A stretch of DNA of 58,880 bases, from the NCBI GenBank assembly GCA_964564845.1, contig CAZMCN010000001.1, positions 1 through 58,880 on the forward strand, read 5' to 3'. This document shows, one piece after another, positions 34,645 through 43,333 of this stretch (position 1 is the first letter of the stretch; the number at the start of each line of letters is the position of its first letter). This stretch comes from CAYXPG01 sp964564845. GTDB taxonomy: Bacteria > Planctomycetota > Phycisphaerae > Sedimentisphaerales > Anaerobacaceae. The notes under the pieces are model-generated. The model ran no database searches. It was not told the DNA's origin and worked only from the letters and a program-made list of their open reading frames with translations. The position numbers were made by a program, and so were the translations under genes.

Positions 34645-34831
34645 CTATCCCTTTACAAGAGCTTCGAATAGCTTTTTGTGCTTTCCTGCTCCGGTCTCAA
34701 ACGAAACCCCCTATTTTACAACAGCACCGAATTTTTCGACACTGACAAGCCGTTGCGCCCCACTCCGACCTGACAAGGAACAGTACACTAACTACCCAAC
34801 GCAATATAAATTGCTGATAATAATGTTTCAT
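34645..34831 (-). pseudogene. Degraded copy of the beta-helix gene, internally deleted
   Basis: Read on the minus strand from an ATG at 34831, the first 18 codons give MKHYYQQFILRWVVSVLFL, matching the start of the intact gene (MNSYYQKFLLPWTLVMLFL). An extra G after that shifts the frame. In the new frame the text continues SGRSGAQRLVSVEKFGAVVK, against SGQSLAQRLVSVTQFGAVSD in the intact protein, and hits TAG at 34713-34711. Continuing in frame past the stop gives a plausible protein C-terminus (ETGAGKHKKLFEALVKG) to a second stop at 34645. It seems to be the fused ends of a paralogue whose middle has been lost. Confidence 0.8.
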
Positions 34832-34854
34832 AAAAACCCCGTTTTCACATCCTT

Positions 34855-37350
34855 TCAATCTTTAAGCCAATGCTTGGCAAAAATCGCCAGGTCAAAGTAG
34901 TCAACTTCACCGCTCCAGTTAATGTCAGTCTCGCCGCAAAGCTCCGGAAAAACACAGTTGGCATCGCACCAGTGCAAGGCAAGAATAGATAAATCCTGAA
35001 AATTAATGCAGAGGTCACCGTTCAAATCAGCCGCCAGAAAACCCGTCCCCGCAATATCAAGTAACGCTTCTATATCCTCGTCTGCAACCGCTTCAGCAAG
35101 AAAATCGTCATGCGAGTACAATCCCCCAAAAACTTTAAGTCCGTCCTTGTCACCGACATATGTGCTGATGCTTCCAGCACCGAAAGCATCAAAACTTCCC
35201 GTTGTAACAAAGCCCGGCGTCTCCGCCGCACCGCCGTTTGAAACGTGCATCTTCAGCTTCGTCTTATTACTGTCACTATCGTCCCTGTAGCACACTATGG
35301 CAAATTTGATTTGTGCATACCTCTGGAAGTATTGGGCCTCTGTACGAACAAAATAAGAGTTCGTATCCTCTGTAACAAACAGTACAAACTCATCATCGCC
35401 ACCCGGCTCCGAAGAATTCGCATCATAATAAAGTTCCGCGTAAGCATCTCCAACTCGCCACGACTTGATGTGCAGTTTACTGCCGAGGTCCAGACCGTCG
35501 TAATGTTCCTTCCTGCCGGATGGATAAAACGTGAATACATTCGTCCATTCCTCCGGTAATGTTTTAACACTGTGCACTCTTGTATCTGCCCGACTGGTGC
35601 CTCCGAGCTGCCAGTTTCCACCGACCACCTCCTCAATTTGCAAACTGTCAATATAAACCTCTATTTGCTCTGAAGGGTGTATATCATCACACTCACCTAT
35701 GCTAATAAATAGCCTCAGATTGTTCCCGTCATTAGGGCCTACCCGGTATGGCTCAAGAATTATTTCCTGCCATTTAGCATCTATAAGAGCTAAGATTGGC
35801 TCGCCCGCATCAGTGTTCATTACGTATCTCGCCCCCAGCGTGGTATTCGTGCCGTTTTTGCTTTTAATCCAGAATCTTCCCTGGTAACTCTTGCCCGCTT
35901 CAACACTTACACTCGGAGAATATATATGCCCCGTGCAGGAAGCAGATACCGACCCAACCAGACGCAAGCTGGCATTCCCATGTTTTTGTTCATCCGTTGT
36001 TATTTCACTTGTTGTCCAAGCACAAGAACCCAGCCACCATTCATCCAGGTTATCCTCCACGCTCGATGTGTTTGGGTCGTCAAACATATTATTTGTGCCT
36101 GGCTCAACCAAACCTGTCCTTTGAGTACTAACTTGCGCAGGGCTTATTACAAAGTGTGATTCGGATTCGTTGACATCTAATACATTTAGGTGCAGCTTCC
36201 CGCCGGCATACCCCGCAAAGTCGTCAACACCTCTTTCATTGTTAGTAAAACGATGGTATATCGCCCAATTCTTCAAGTCCGTACTGACTGAAATGACCGC
36301 ATTATTTTGTTTATTCACAGCATCGGCATACTCGCACGCATAATAGATGCCATCGTGTTCAAATAACAAAAAACATAAACCATGCCCTCTTCTTGGATCC
36401 CAATTGGTAATCAAGTTGCCAAACTCCCCGGCGTTGGAATCACTAACGTCAACCCAGCCAACATGGCTTCGGGTATCAGAGCCGAATAAAAGACGCGTTG
36501 GATGACCATAATCCAGCAGCGCCGTCGGCTGCAGGTAAGTGAAACCGGGTTCGGTAAGATTGTACCAAAAGCCGGCACGGCCATCATTGTCATTGGCCAG
36601 AAATCGGCGATATTTCCTGCCATCACCGGCAACTACTATCCAGCGACCAAGACCGCTGTGATAACATACGTCATGATGGTGATTGTACGTCTCACCCTCC
36701 TCCTGAGAGTCCCAAACCTTACTGAAAGTCTGTCCGTCATCATCCGAACGGAATATGCGCCGGCCCGCATATACAATGCCGGGCCTGCCATATTCAACAG
36801 CTAAAACAGCCCCGTTTGGACCCTCGTAAACACTCCAGCTCCTCAAATATGCCTTGTCACTTGAAAACCCCTCTCCACCCGTTGTCAAAACTGTCTCTAC
36901 GGTGTCACCATTATCGCTGCTGCGGTAGAGAGTACTTTGGAAAACTTCACCTTCAGCCCTGTCCGCGATCAAAATAGTACCCGTTTGCAGCGCCCAGACT
37001 CTGCCTCCGTTGAGATACACCTCCCAGTTCGTATGCTCCCAACTGCTCAAGCCGTCCTGGCTGCGAAGCAAACGTCCGGAATTCTTACCAATGCCAAAAA
37101 CGTACTCGGCATTTTTACCGTGAACCGCAATGTCTTCACCAACCAGACCCTCACCAGTACGATACTCACCATCACTGACATTGCTGACCGCCATCGTCTT
37201 GTAAAAAGGTTCATTCACATCATACTCTTCGAAAATACCGGATTCTTCACTCGAATAAAAAGCTACACTTGGGCGCAAAAAATCAGCGTAAGAAATATGC
37301 GCAAATACAGCCAACCCCACGAAAAAAAAAACAGGTATTAGATTCTTCAT
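34855..37350 (-). CDS. Secreted sialidase-like (Asp-box) protein with carbohydrate-binding module and dockerin
   Basis: About 831 residues. Signal peptide MKNLIPVFFFVGLAVFAHISYA. Residues 30-420 form a propeller-like domain with Asp-box-type repeats (SSDNGDTVETV, SDDDGQTFSKVW, SVSTDLKNWAIYH). Residues about 435-580 resemble a CBM4/9-type jelly roll (HGNASLRLVGS, VEAGKSYQGRFWIKSK, YIDSLQIEEV). Residues 590-770 look like a LamG-type domain. The end carries two dockerin repeats: DLNGDLCINFQDLSILALHW and DINWSGEVDYFDLAIFAKHW. Catalytic sialidase Arg/Glu/Tyr residues cannot be confirmed, so it may be non-catalytic. GGAGG lies 9 bases before the ATG at 37350. Confidence 0.8.
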   Translation of the reverse strand: MKNLIPVFFFVGLAVFAHISYADFLRPSVAFYSSEESGIFEEYDVNEPFYKTMAVSNVSDGEYRTGEGLVGEDIAVHGKNAEYVFGIGKNSGRLLRSQDGLSSWEHTNWEVYLNGGRVWALQTGTILIADRAEGEVFQSTLYRSSDNGDTVETVLTTGGEGFSSDKAYLRSWSVYEGPNGAVLAVEYGRPGIVYAGRRIFRSDDDGQTFSKVWDSQEEGETYNHHHDVCYHSGLGRWIVVAGDGRKYRRFLANDNDGRAGFWYNLTEPGFTYLQPTALLDYGHPTRLLFGSDTRSHVGWVDVSDSNAGEFGNLITNWDPRRGHGLCFLLFEHDGIYYACEYADAVNKQNNAVISVSTDLKNWAIYHRFTNNERGVDDFAGYAGGKLHLNVLDVNESESHFVISPAQVSTQRTGLVEPGTNNMFDDPNTSSVEDNLDEWWLGSCAWTTSEITTDEQKHGNASLRLVGSVSASCTGHIYSPSVSVEAGKSYQGRFWIKSKNGTNTTLGARYVMNTDAGEPILALIDAKWQEIILEPYRVGPNDGNNLRLFISIGECDDIHPSEQIEVYIDSLQIEEVVGGNWQLGGTSRADTRVHSVKTLPEEWTNVFTFYPSGRKEHYDGLDLGSKLHIKSWRVGDAYAELYYDANSSEPGGDDEFVLFVTEDTNSYFVRTEAQYFQRYAQIKFAIVCYRDDSDSNKTKLKMHVSNGGAAETPGFVTTGSFDAFGAGSISTYVGDKDGLKVFGGLYSHDDFLAEAVADEDIEALLDIAGTGFLAADLNGDLCINFQDLSILALHWCDANCVFPELCGETDINWSGEVDYFDLAIFAKHWLKD

Positions 37351-37668
37351 CAACCCAACCTCCAGGAAATAAGTAACTTTGTCTGTTGATTCGTTTTCTC
37401 TCTTTTCTCCACAAATTCAAAAAAGGTTCTCCGGGAGAGACAAACAACTTTGCTTACAGTTCGGCATCTCCATCTCTTCTTCACCGCCACCAGTATTTCG
37501 CCCAGAGAAAATTACCTTCATGTCCTTACTTTTTATTTATAACCACTGAGCCAGCCGTTTAATGTATAGTCTTGCCGAAATAACCATCCGAAGGGTTGCC
37601 TGCCAACCTAACTCCCGAATAAGTCTTGGTTCGGATAATCATAAATACATCCCATGGCAAAACAAACG
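37351..37668. other. Intergenic leader between ugd and the sialidase-like gene
   Basis: About 318 bases without a convincing gene. A 35-codon frame near 37520 lacks a properly spaced ribosome site. No clear promoter was found; the GGAGG of the downstream gene is the only firm signal. Confidence 0.3.
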
Positions 37669-38970
37669 TTAAGCCCTGCCGACACAGTGATATTCAATCC
37701 CCGCCTTTTTAACGAAAGCCGGGTCATAAAGATTCCGCCCGTCAAAGATAACCGCTTTCTTTAGTTTACTTGCTATCAGCTCGAAGTCGGGCGTCCTAAA
37801 CTCCTGCCAGTCGGTAAGTATCACCAAAGCATCTGCACCATCCAGCATCCGATAGTTATCTTTGGTGAACTCAATTCTTTCGCCCAGCTTCTCTTTTGCT
37901 GCCCGTATTGCTTCAGGGTCGTACGCCCTTATCGTCATGCCGGCCTCAAGCAATTTCTCAATACACGATATCGCCGGAGATTCACGTATATCATCGGTTC
38001 GTGCCTTAAAGGCCAGACCCCATACAGCAAGGGTCATATCCCCCGCCTTGCCGGCAAAATAATCAAGAATCCGCCCGACAAAACGCTCCTGTTGACGAAG
38101 GTTCGCATCCTGAACAGACTTGACAATCCTCATCGGACAATCCTCTGAGTCTCCAATGTGTATCAAGGCACGTATGTCCTTGGGAAAGCAGCTGCCGCCG
38201 TAACCAACACCCGGAAACAAAAAAGCATTGCCGATTCGACTGTCACTGCCTATCCCTTCTCGAACAAGCTCGACATCCGCACCGACCTTCTCGCAAAGTG
38301 CACTCATTTCATTCATAAAGGATATTCGCGCCGCAAGCATAGCATTGGCAGCGTACTTCGTCAGTTCCGCACTGGCAGGGTCCATCCATATTATCCGGCT
38401 TCTCCGCCGCATAAATGGCGCATAGAGCTGTTTCATAATCTCCATCACCGCAGGATTTTCAGTACCGATGATAACACGGTCAGGCTTGATAAAATCATCA
38501 ACTGCGGAACCTTCTTTGAGAAACTCAGGATTGCTCACGTAATCGAACGGATGGCTTGTCTTTGATGCCATCACTTCACTGACTATTTTATATGTCCCCA
38601 CGGGAACCGTACTCTTAGTAACGATGATTCTGTAACCGTCCATCAATTCAGCAATGGAACCTGCAACCTCAAGCACCGCTGATATGTCCGCCGAACCATC
38701 GGCCGCACTCGGCGTCCCAACCGCAATAAATATCACTAACGAATTATCAACTCCTTTTTTCAACGTCGTAGTAAAATCCAGCCTGCCGGCCGGCACGTTA
38801 TGCTTTATTATCTCGCCAAGACCCGGCTCATAAATCGGAATAATACCTTTTCTAAGCTCAGCTATTTTTTTCTTGTCGTTGTCAATGCAAATTACCTGAT
38901 TGCCGCCCTCAGCCAGACAACCCGCCGCCACTAATCCGACATATCCTATCCCAACCACAGCTACTTTCAT
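37669..38970 (-). CDS. ugd: UDP-glucose 6-dehydrogenase
   Basis: Oxidises UDP-glucose twice to UDP-glucuronate with NAD. The 433-residue length is typical. Seen: N-terminal KVAVVGIGYVGLVAAGCLAEGGNQVICID (Rossmann), VAVGTPSAADGSADIS, TKSTVPVGT, SNPEFLKEGSAVDDFIKPDRVIIG, ELTKYAANAMLAARISFMNEM, and the catalytic loop FPGVGYGGSCFPKDIRAL with Cys261. The closing FDGRNLYDP is also present. The product could enter the polysaccharide as glucuronic acid or feed the epimerase at 43334. AAGGGA precedes the ATG. Confidence 0.97.
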   Translation of the reverse strand: MKVAVVGIGYVGLVAAGCLAEGGNQVICIDNDKKKIAELRKGIIPIYEPGLGEIIKHNVPAGRLDFTTTLKKGVDNSLVIFIAVGTPSAADGSADISAVLEVAGSIAELMDGYRIIVTKSTVPVGTYKIVSEVMASKTSHPFDYVSNPEFLKEGSAVDDFIKPDRVIIGTENPAVMEIMKQLYAPFMRRRSRIIWMDPASAELTKYAANAMLAARISFMNEMSALCEKVGADVELVREGIGSDSRIGNAFLFPGVGYGGSCFPKDIRALIHIGDSEDCPMRIVKSVQDANLRQQERFVGRILDYFAGKAGDMTLAVWGLAFKARTDDIRESPAISCIEKLLEAGMTIRAYDPEAIRAAKEKLGERIEFTKDNYRMLDGADALVILTDWQEFRTPDFELIASKLKKAVIFDGRNLYDPAFVKKAGIEYHCVGRA

Positions 38971-39007
38971 CTAAAATCCCTTTCAATTGCCGTTACCTGT
39001 CAAAACG

Positions 39008-40609
39008 CTAAAAACTCTGACTCCCTTCTCCGCAACAGCCATTAATTACACTTTTCTTTAATCCAAAGCCAACGGGAGATTCATCTTTTTCTACTACCTT
39101 CCACAAAACACCCACTTGGGAAAAATCATAGCCGTCAAGAAGAAACCCCGGACAATAACCCTTCACTGGCGAGACCACATACAACGCCGAAGTCCGAATT
39201 ATACCTCCAACACTATCTGCGTTAAAAACCGGAGCATTGTCACTCATATCATAATCTGATACTATTTTTACATCACTGCGCCTACCCATAACCTCCTGAA
39301 CATATAAAAGTGCATGGGCGACAGTGGTGTCGGCATATATTATCGCGTCTTTTTCAACTATATCCAGCGCCTCCTCGGCAAACCTTTCCGCCCCGCGATA
39401 CCCGCTCTTCCAGGGCTGCAAAAAATACGTGTATTCATCACGGTAAGGCCGCTGCCTTCTCTGACCAAGCCCCTTGTATATCTTTCGACCAATCTCCGGA
39501 GTAACAAAATAAACCCCTATCGGCAGCAAACTAAAAATTACCACCAAAAACACCAACCAACTGCGCCTGAAGCGCCCCAGAAAAACATCCGCACCCATTC
39601 CGATAAGTGCCGCTGCAAGACAATAAAACGGCACAAAGAATACATACCTGTCAGGCACCGTATATCGAAAGGCAAATATAAAATAAAGCACTAACAGTAC
39701 AAGTACAACGTTACCGAAACTCCGACTTGGCGTCATCTTCCGAAACACCCCGATACCCACAAAGAAAAGAACCAGGTTCGGCGTAAGAAAGTTCAACAGC
39801 ACAAATATTACATTTTCCAACGCCATTTTAATGGTTACCGAACTGTTAAGAACTCTGCCCTGCCACGAAACGCCGAACAATGCCGACGCCATTGTCGCAC
39901 GAACATCCCCTGAAAGTATCATATTCTTTACTACTATATACTCATAAGGCAGTGCCCCAATTATCCAGAGCAAAACGATAACCCCAAAATGCCTTAAACC
40001 AATCTGTTTGCGGACCAACAAAAATACTAGAAAAACCCCGTAGCAGCCAAAACCGAACACCGCCCACAAATGATTGGCAAGTGCCAGACCGTTCAAAAGC
40101 CCTAACAAATACAGGTAAGTAATCTGTTTTGTCTTAGTGTACTGCAAAAGAACGAGCAGCTCACCTAACATCAACGCTGTATATAGCGTATAAGTCTCAC
40201 TGATTACCGCCTGCTGCCAGAAGGTCCACGAAACAGCCAACGTTATCGCTGCTATTAGTGCCGGCAAAAATTTCCCAAGCCATAACCGAACCAGTAAAAA
40301 CAAATTCGCTACCGTTAACGCCCCGAAAACCGCCGAAATCAGGTTGATTCTGTAGGCCAACTGTCCTATAGGGATGTTTTTAACAACGATACCTATCATT
40401 ATATAAAGAGGATGGGCAAGCGCAAGACCCAGATTACCTTCAATATCGTTGTGCCATACTCGATAAACAAACAACGCGCTGTCCTGCCATAGTATTGTCG
40501 GCGCACAACTGACCACATAAAAAACACACGCCCCGACCAGCACAACTAAATACCACAGTGCTGCCCTCTTAGGTTTCGCTGTTCTGTCTTCGCCGGATAT
40601 TTCTTTCAT
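39008..40609 (-). CDS. Multi-span membrane protein, GT39/DUF2723-like
   Basis: A 533-residue protein with about 10-12 hydrophobic segments and a C-terminal soluble part (about 390-533). Near the first periplasmic loop it reads SCAPTILWQDSALFVYRVWHNDIEGNLGLALAHPLYIMIG, an arrangement (acidic residue after the first helix, H-P-L-Y) seen in DUF2723/GT-C proteins that use polyprenyl-phosphate sugars or glycosylate surface proteins. WTFWQQAVISETYTLYTALMLGELLVLL is also typical of that group. Donor and acceptor are unknown. It sits between ugd and the sugar-nucleotide genes. Confidence 0.75.
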   Translation of the reverse strand: MKEISGEDRTAKPKRAALWYLVVLVGACVFYVVSCAPTILWQDSALFVYRVWHNDIEGNLGLALAHPLYIMIGIVVKNIPIGQLAYRINLISAVFGALTVANLFLLVRLWLGKFLPALIAAITLAVSWTFWQQAVISETYTLYTALMLGELLVLLQYTKTKQITYLYLLGLLNGLALANHLWAVFGFGCYGVFLVFLLVRKQIGLRHFGVIVLLWIIGALPYEYIVVKNMILSGDVRATMASALFGVSWQGRVLNSSVTIKMALENVIFVLLNFLTPNLVLFFVGIGVFRKMTPSRSFGNVVLVLLVLYFIFAFRYTVPDRYVFFVPFYCLAAALIGMGADVFLGRFRRSWLVFLVVIFSLLPIGVYFVTPEIGRKIYKGLGQRRQRPYRDEYTYFLQPWKSGYRGAERFAEEALDIVEKDAIIYADTTVAHALLYVQEVMGRRSDVKIVSDYDMSDNAPVFNADSVGGIIRTSALYVVSPVKGYCPGFLLDGYDFSQVGVLWKVVEKDESPVGFGLKKSVINGCCGEGSQSF

Positions 40610-40632
40610 TTAAAACTATGGGAAAACGACGC

Positions 40633-40660
40633 TTGACCGTAAAAATACTATACTTATAAT
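40633..40660 (+). promoter_or_regulatory. Promoter of the thioredoxin-fold gene
   Basis: TTGACC (40633-40638) and a perfect TATAAT (40655-40660), 16 bases apart, in the divergent gap. Predicted start is near 40667, giving a leader of about 38 bases to the GTG at 40705. Confidence 0.7.
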
Positions 40661-40704
40661 TAACTTTTGACAGCCGAACCGTTTCTCGCAATAAGGATAC
40701 TCAA

Positions 40705-41223
40705 GTGACGGCTCAAAAACCGGAAAATCAAAACATCTCCGACCAGCATGCACCGCCCCTGGCCCAGCCTCCCCATACCGGCAGGCAATCGCGACCGTTG
40801 TTGATAATGTTTCTGGCCTTCTTTATATTGGTTGCTCTTGTTTTTATCTTCCAGCGAACAGACACTATTGATTGGATTGAAGATTATGATACCGGCATCA
40901 AACTTGCAGAAAAACAAAATAAACCCGTCTTACTTGCCTTTTACAAGGAATTTGCTCCTATGTATACCGATACTCGCGACAATACTTACAATGCCCCTGT
41001 TGTCATAAATTATGTTCATCAAAACTTCGTCCCCATTTTAATCAATGTCGATGAACAGCCCAAAATCGCTGAACAATACAATATCGGTTATTACCCCACC
41101 CACTACATCAAACCGCCTCACAGCAACGAGATTTTCGGCCCCTTAATTGGTTACGACCCTCCCGCAGTATTCATAAAGAAACTCAAAGATTTACTCGACA
41201 ATATGAACCCACCCGACAAATAG
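40705..41223 (+). CDS. Membrane-anchored thioredoxin-fold protein without CxxC
   Basis: A 172-residue protein: a short polar N-terminus, one membrane segment (LLIMFLAFFILVALVFIF, about 32-50), then a thioredoxin-like domain. GIKLAEKQNKPVLLAFYKEFAPMYTDTRD corresponds to strand beta-1 and the active-site turn, but the redox cysteines are replaced by APMY. VINYVHQNFVPILINVDEQPKIAEQYNIGYYPTHYI holds the conserved cis-Pro region. It is therefore unlikely to be a dithiol oxidoreductase and may be a binding or chaperone-like domain. GTG start with AAGGA upstream. Lone plus-strand gene inside the minus-strand sugar locus. Confidence 0.75.
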   Translation: MTAQKPENQNISDQHAPPLAQPPHTGRQSRPLLIMFLAFFILVALVFIFQRTDTIDWIEDYDTGIKLAEKQNKPVLLAFYKEFAPMYTDTRDNTYNAPVVINYVHQNFVPILINVDEQPKIAEQYNIGYYPTHYIKPPHSNEIFGPLIGYDPPAVFIKKLKDLLDNMNPPDK

Positions 41224-41269
41224 CCTCTTTTGCTCGTTCTTTTTGCATCCATCGAAATAATTTAACCTG

Positions 41270-42226
41270 CTATCGGCGCCCTTTACCTGCAAGTTGTTCA
41301 CGGTACCATTTAATCGTGGCCTTAAGCCCTTCGTCGAAATCCGTCTTTGCCTCGAACCCAAAGTATTCTTTGGCTCTGGACGTATCCAGACATCTTCTCG
41401 GCTGACCGTCCGGCTTCGAGCTGTCCCAGCGAAGCTCACCCTCGAAGCCCGTTAGCTCGGCTATCTTTTCTGCAAGGTCTTTTATCGTTATTTCAAATCC
41501 GGCCCCAATATTTACCGGCTCATCTCCATTGTAATGCTCCGTCGCCAGAAGGATACCCTCCGCGGCATCGGCGGCATAAATAAACTCCCGAGACACTCGC
41601 CCCGTACCCCAGCAGTCGATATGGTCGGCCCCCACCTCTATCGCATCCACACATTTCTTTATCAAAGCAGGTATCACATGGCTGCTCGCTGGGTCGAAGT
41701 TGTCTCCCGGCCCGTAGAGATTTACCGGAAGTAAAAATATCGAATTAAATCCATACTCAGCCCTGTACGCCTGCGATTGAACAAGCAGCATCTTCTTCGC
41801 CAGGCCGTACGGGGCGTTCGTCTCTTCAGGATATCCGTTCCAGAGCTCTTCTTCCTTAAATGGAACAGGCGTAAATTTCGGATATGCACATATCGTCCCT
41901 ATCGCAACAAACTTCTCAATAGCTCGAACTCTGCCCTGCTCAATAAGCTGAACACCCATCATCAGATTCTTATAGAAAAACTCACCCGGATGCTCCCGAT
42001 TGGCCCCGATTCCCCCAACAACCGCCGCAAGGTGAATTACTATATCCGGCCTCATATTACCGTACATCCGCATCACATCTTGCAGATTTACAAGGTCGTA
42101 ATCATCTGTCTTCGGAACTAATATGTTCTTACAGCCGCGTTTTCGCAGCCCCTCAAGAATATATCCGCCCAGAAAACCCGCACCGCCGGTAACTACTATA
42201 CGCCTGTCCTCAAAAAATCCGCTCAT
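41270..42226 (-). CDS. fcl: GDP-L-fucose synthase
   Basis: Epimerises and reduces GDP-4-keto-6-deoxy-mannose to GDP-L-fucose. A 318-residue short-chain dehydrogenase. Seen: RRIVVTGGAGFLGGYILEGL, HLAAVVGGIGANREHPGEFFYKNLMMG (family-specific), and the catalytic APYGLAKK with Tyr140 and Lys144. The Ser position lies in AIGTICAYP. Then LLPVNLYGPGDNFDPASSHVIPALIKK and VSREFIYAADAAEGI. The start overlaps the gmd stop by one base (TAATG), so the two are translationally coupled. Confidence 0.96.
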   Translation of the reverse strand: MSGFFEDRRIVVTGGAGFLGGYILEGLRKRGCKNILVPKTDDYDLVNLQDVMRMYGNMRPDIVIHLAAVVGGIGANREHPGEFFYKNLMMGVQLIEQGRVRAIEKFVAIGTICAYPKFTPVPFKEEELWNGYPEETNAPYGLAKKMLLVQSQAYRAEYGFNSIFLLPVNLYGPGDNFDPASSHVIPALIKKCVDAIEVGADHIDCWGTGRVSREFIYAADAAEGILLATEHYNGDEPVNIGAGFEITIKDLAEKIAELTGFEGELRWDSSKPDGQPRRCLDTSRAKEYFGFEAKTDFDEGLKATIKWYREQLAGKGRR

Positions 42227-43236
42227 TACTTCACCTCTTGATGTTCGTTAATAATCTTTTCACGCCTGGCTATCTCCATGTCCGCATCCGTCATCATTTT
42301 CGCAAGCTCTTTGAATGTAACCTTTGGCTGCCAGTTGAGAACCTTCCTCGCTTTACTTGAATCACCCAGCAGAATATCAACTTCCGTCGGCCTGAAGTAT
42401 CGCTGGTCTATCTCAACATACTTCTTCCAGTCCATATCAAGGTACCCAAAAACCTCATCCAGAAACTCGCGCACCGAGTGCATCTCACCCGTCGCTATCA
42501 CATAATCGTCCGGTTTTTCCTGTTGAAGTATCAGCCACATCGACTCCACAAAATCTCCCGCAAAGCCCCAGTCTCGCCTGGCGTCAAGATTACCTAAGTA
42601 AAGCTTCTCCTGAAGACCTAATTTGATTCGTGTCGCCGCACGAGTAATCTTCCGCGTAACAAACGTCTCGCCGCGCCTCGGCGATTCATGATTAAACAAA
42701 ATTCCGTTACACGCAAAAAGACCGTAAGCCTCACGGTAGTTCACCGTCTGGAAAAAACTGTACACCTTCGCACACCCATACGGGCTTCTCGGATAGAACG
42801 GCGTCTTTTCCGTTTGTGGCGTCTCTACGACCTTGCCGTACATCTCACTGCTCGATGCCTGATAAAACTTCGGCGGCTTACTGCTCGAACGTATCGCCTC
42901 AAGTAGGCGAAGTGTACCCAGTGCATCGGTATTAACCGTATAAATTGGTGTATCAAAACTCACTCGGACATGGCTTTGGGCACCGAGGTTATAAACCTCG
43001 TCAGGCTTTACATCGCTGATAATATTTGACATATTCCCCCCATCGGTAAGGTCGCCATATATCAATCTTAGTTCCGGCCTCTCATGTGGGTCTTTATATA
43101 AATGCTCGATTCTGCCTGTGTGAAACGACGAACTTCGCCGCACCAAACCCCAGACACGATAACCTTTCTTCAGCAAAAGTTCCGCAAGATAGGAACCATC
43201 CTGCCCTGTAATGCCCGTAATCAATGCCTTTTTCAT
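42226..43236 (-). CDS. gmd: GDP-mannose 4,6-dehydratase
   Basis: First committed step from GDP-mannose to GDP-fucose or other GDP-6-deoxyhexoses. At 336 residues it matches the family. Seen: ALITGITGQDGSYLAELLLKKGY, VRRSSSFHTGRIEHLY, GDLTDGGNM, VYNLGAQSHVRVSFD, YQASSSEMYGKV, and the active site FYPRSPYGCAKVYSF (Tyr153, Lys157), NHESPRRGETFVTRKITRA, RDWGFAGDFVESMW. GAGG precedes the ATG. With fcl and the epimerase it forms a nucleotide-sugar supply unit. Confidence 0.97.
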   Translation of the reverse strand: MKKALITGITGQDGSYLAELLLKKGYRVWGLVRRSSSFHTGRIEHLYKDPHERPELRLIYGDLTDGGNMSNIISDVKPDEVYNLGAQSHVRVSFDTPIYTVNTDALGTLRLLEAIRSSSKPPKFYQASSSEMYGKVVETPQTEKTPFYPRSPYGCAKVYSFFQTVNYREAYGLFACNGILFNHESPRRGETFVTRKITRAATRIKLGLQEKLYLGNLDARRDWGFAGDFVESMWLILQQEKPDDYVIATGEMHSVREFLDEVFGYLDMDWKKYVEIDQRYFRPTEVDILLGDSSKARKVLNWQPKVTFKELAKMMTDADMEIARREKIINEHQEVK

Positions 43237-43333
43237 AATTATTCGCCTCTTTACAAGCAGTTAATATTCCGCCTTCTCAAAACTTGTTCCTCGCAACAGC
43301 TCAGGCAAAAACCCTGTGCCGGTGTACATTATT

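Noticed and set aside
37410..37530. 35-codon minus-strand frame upstream of the sialidase-like gene
   Set aside because: AAGGA lies directly against its ATG, too close to act; the sequence is not protein-like.
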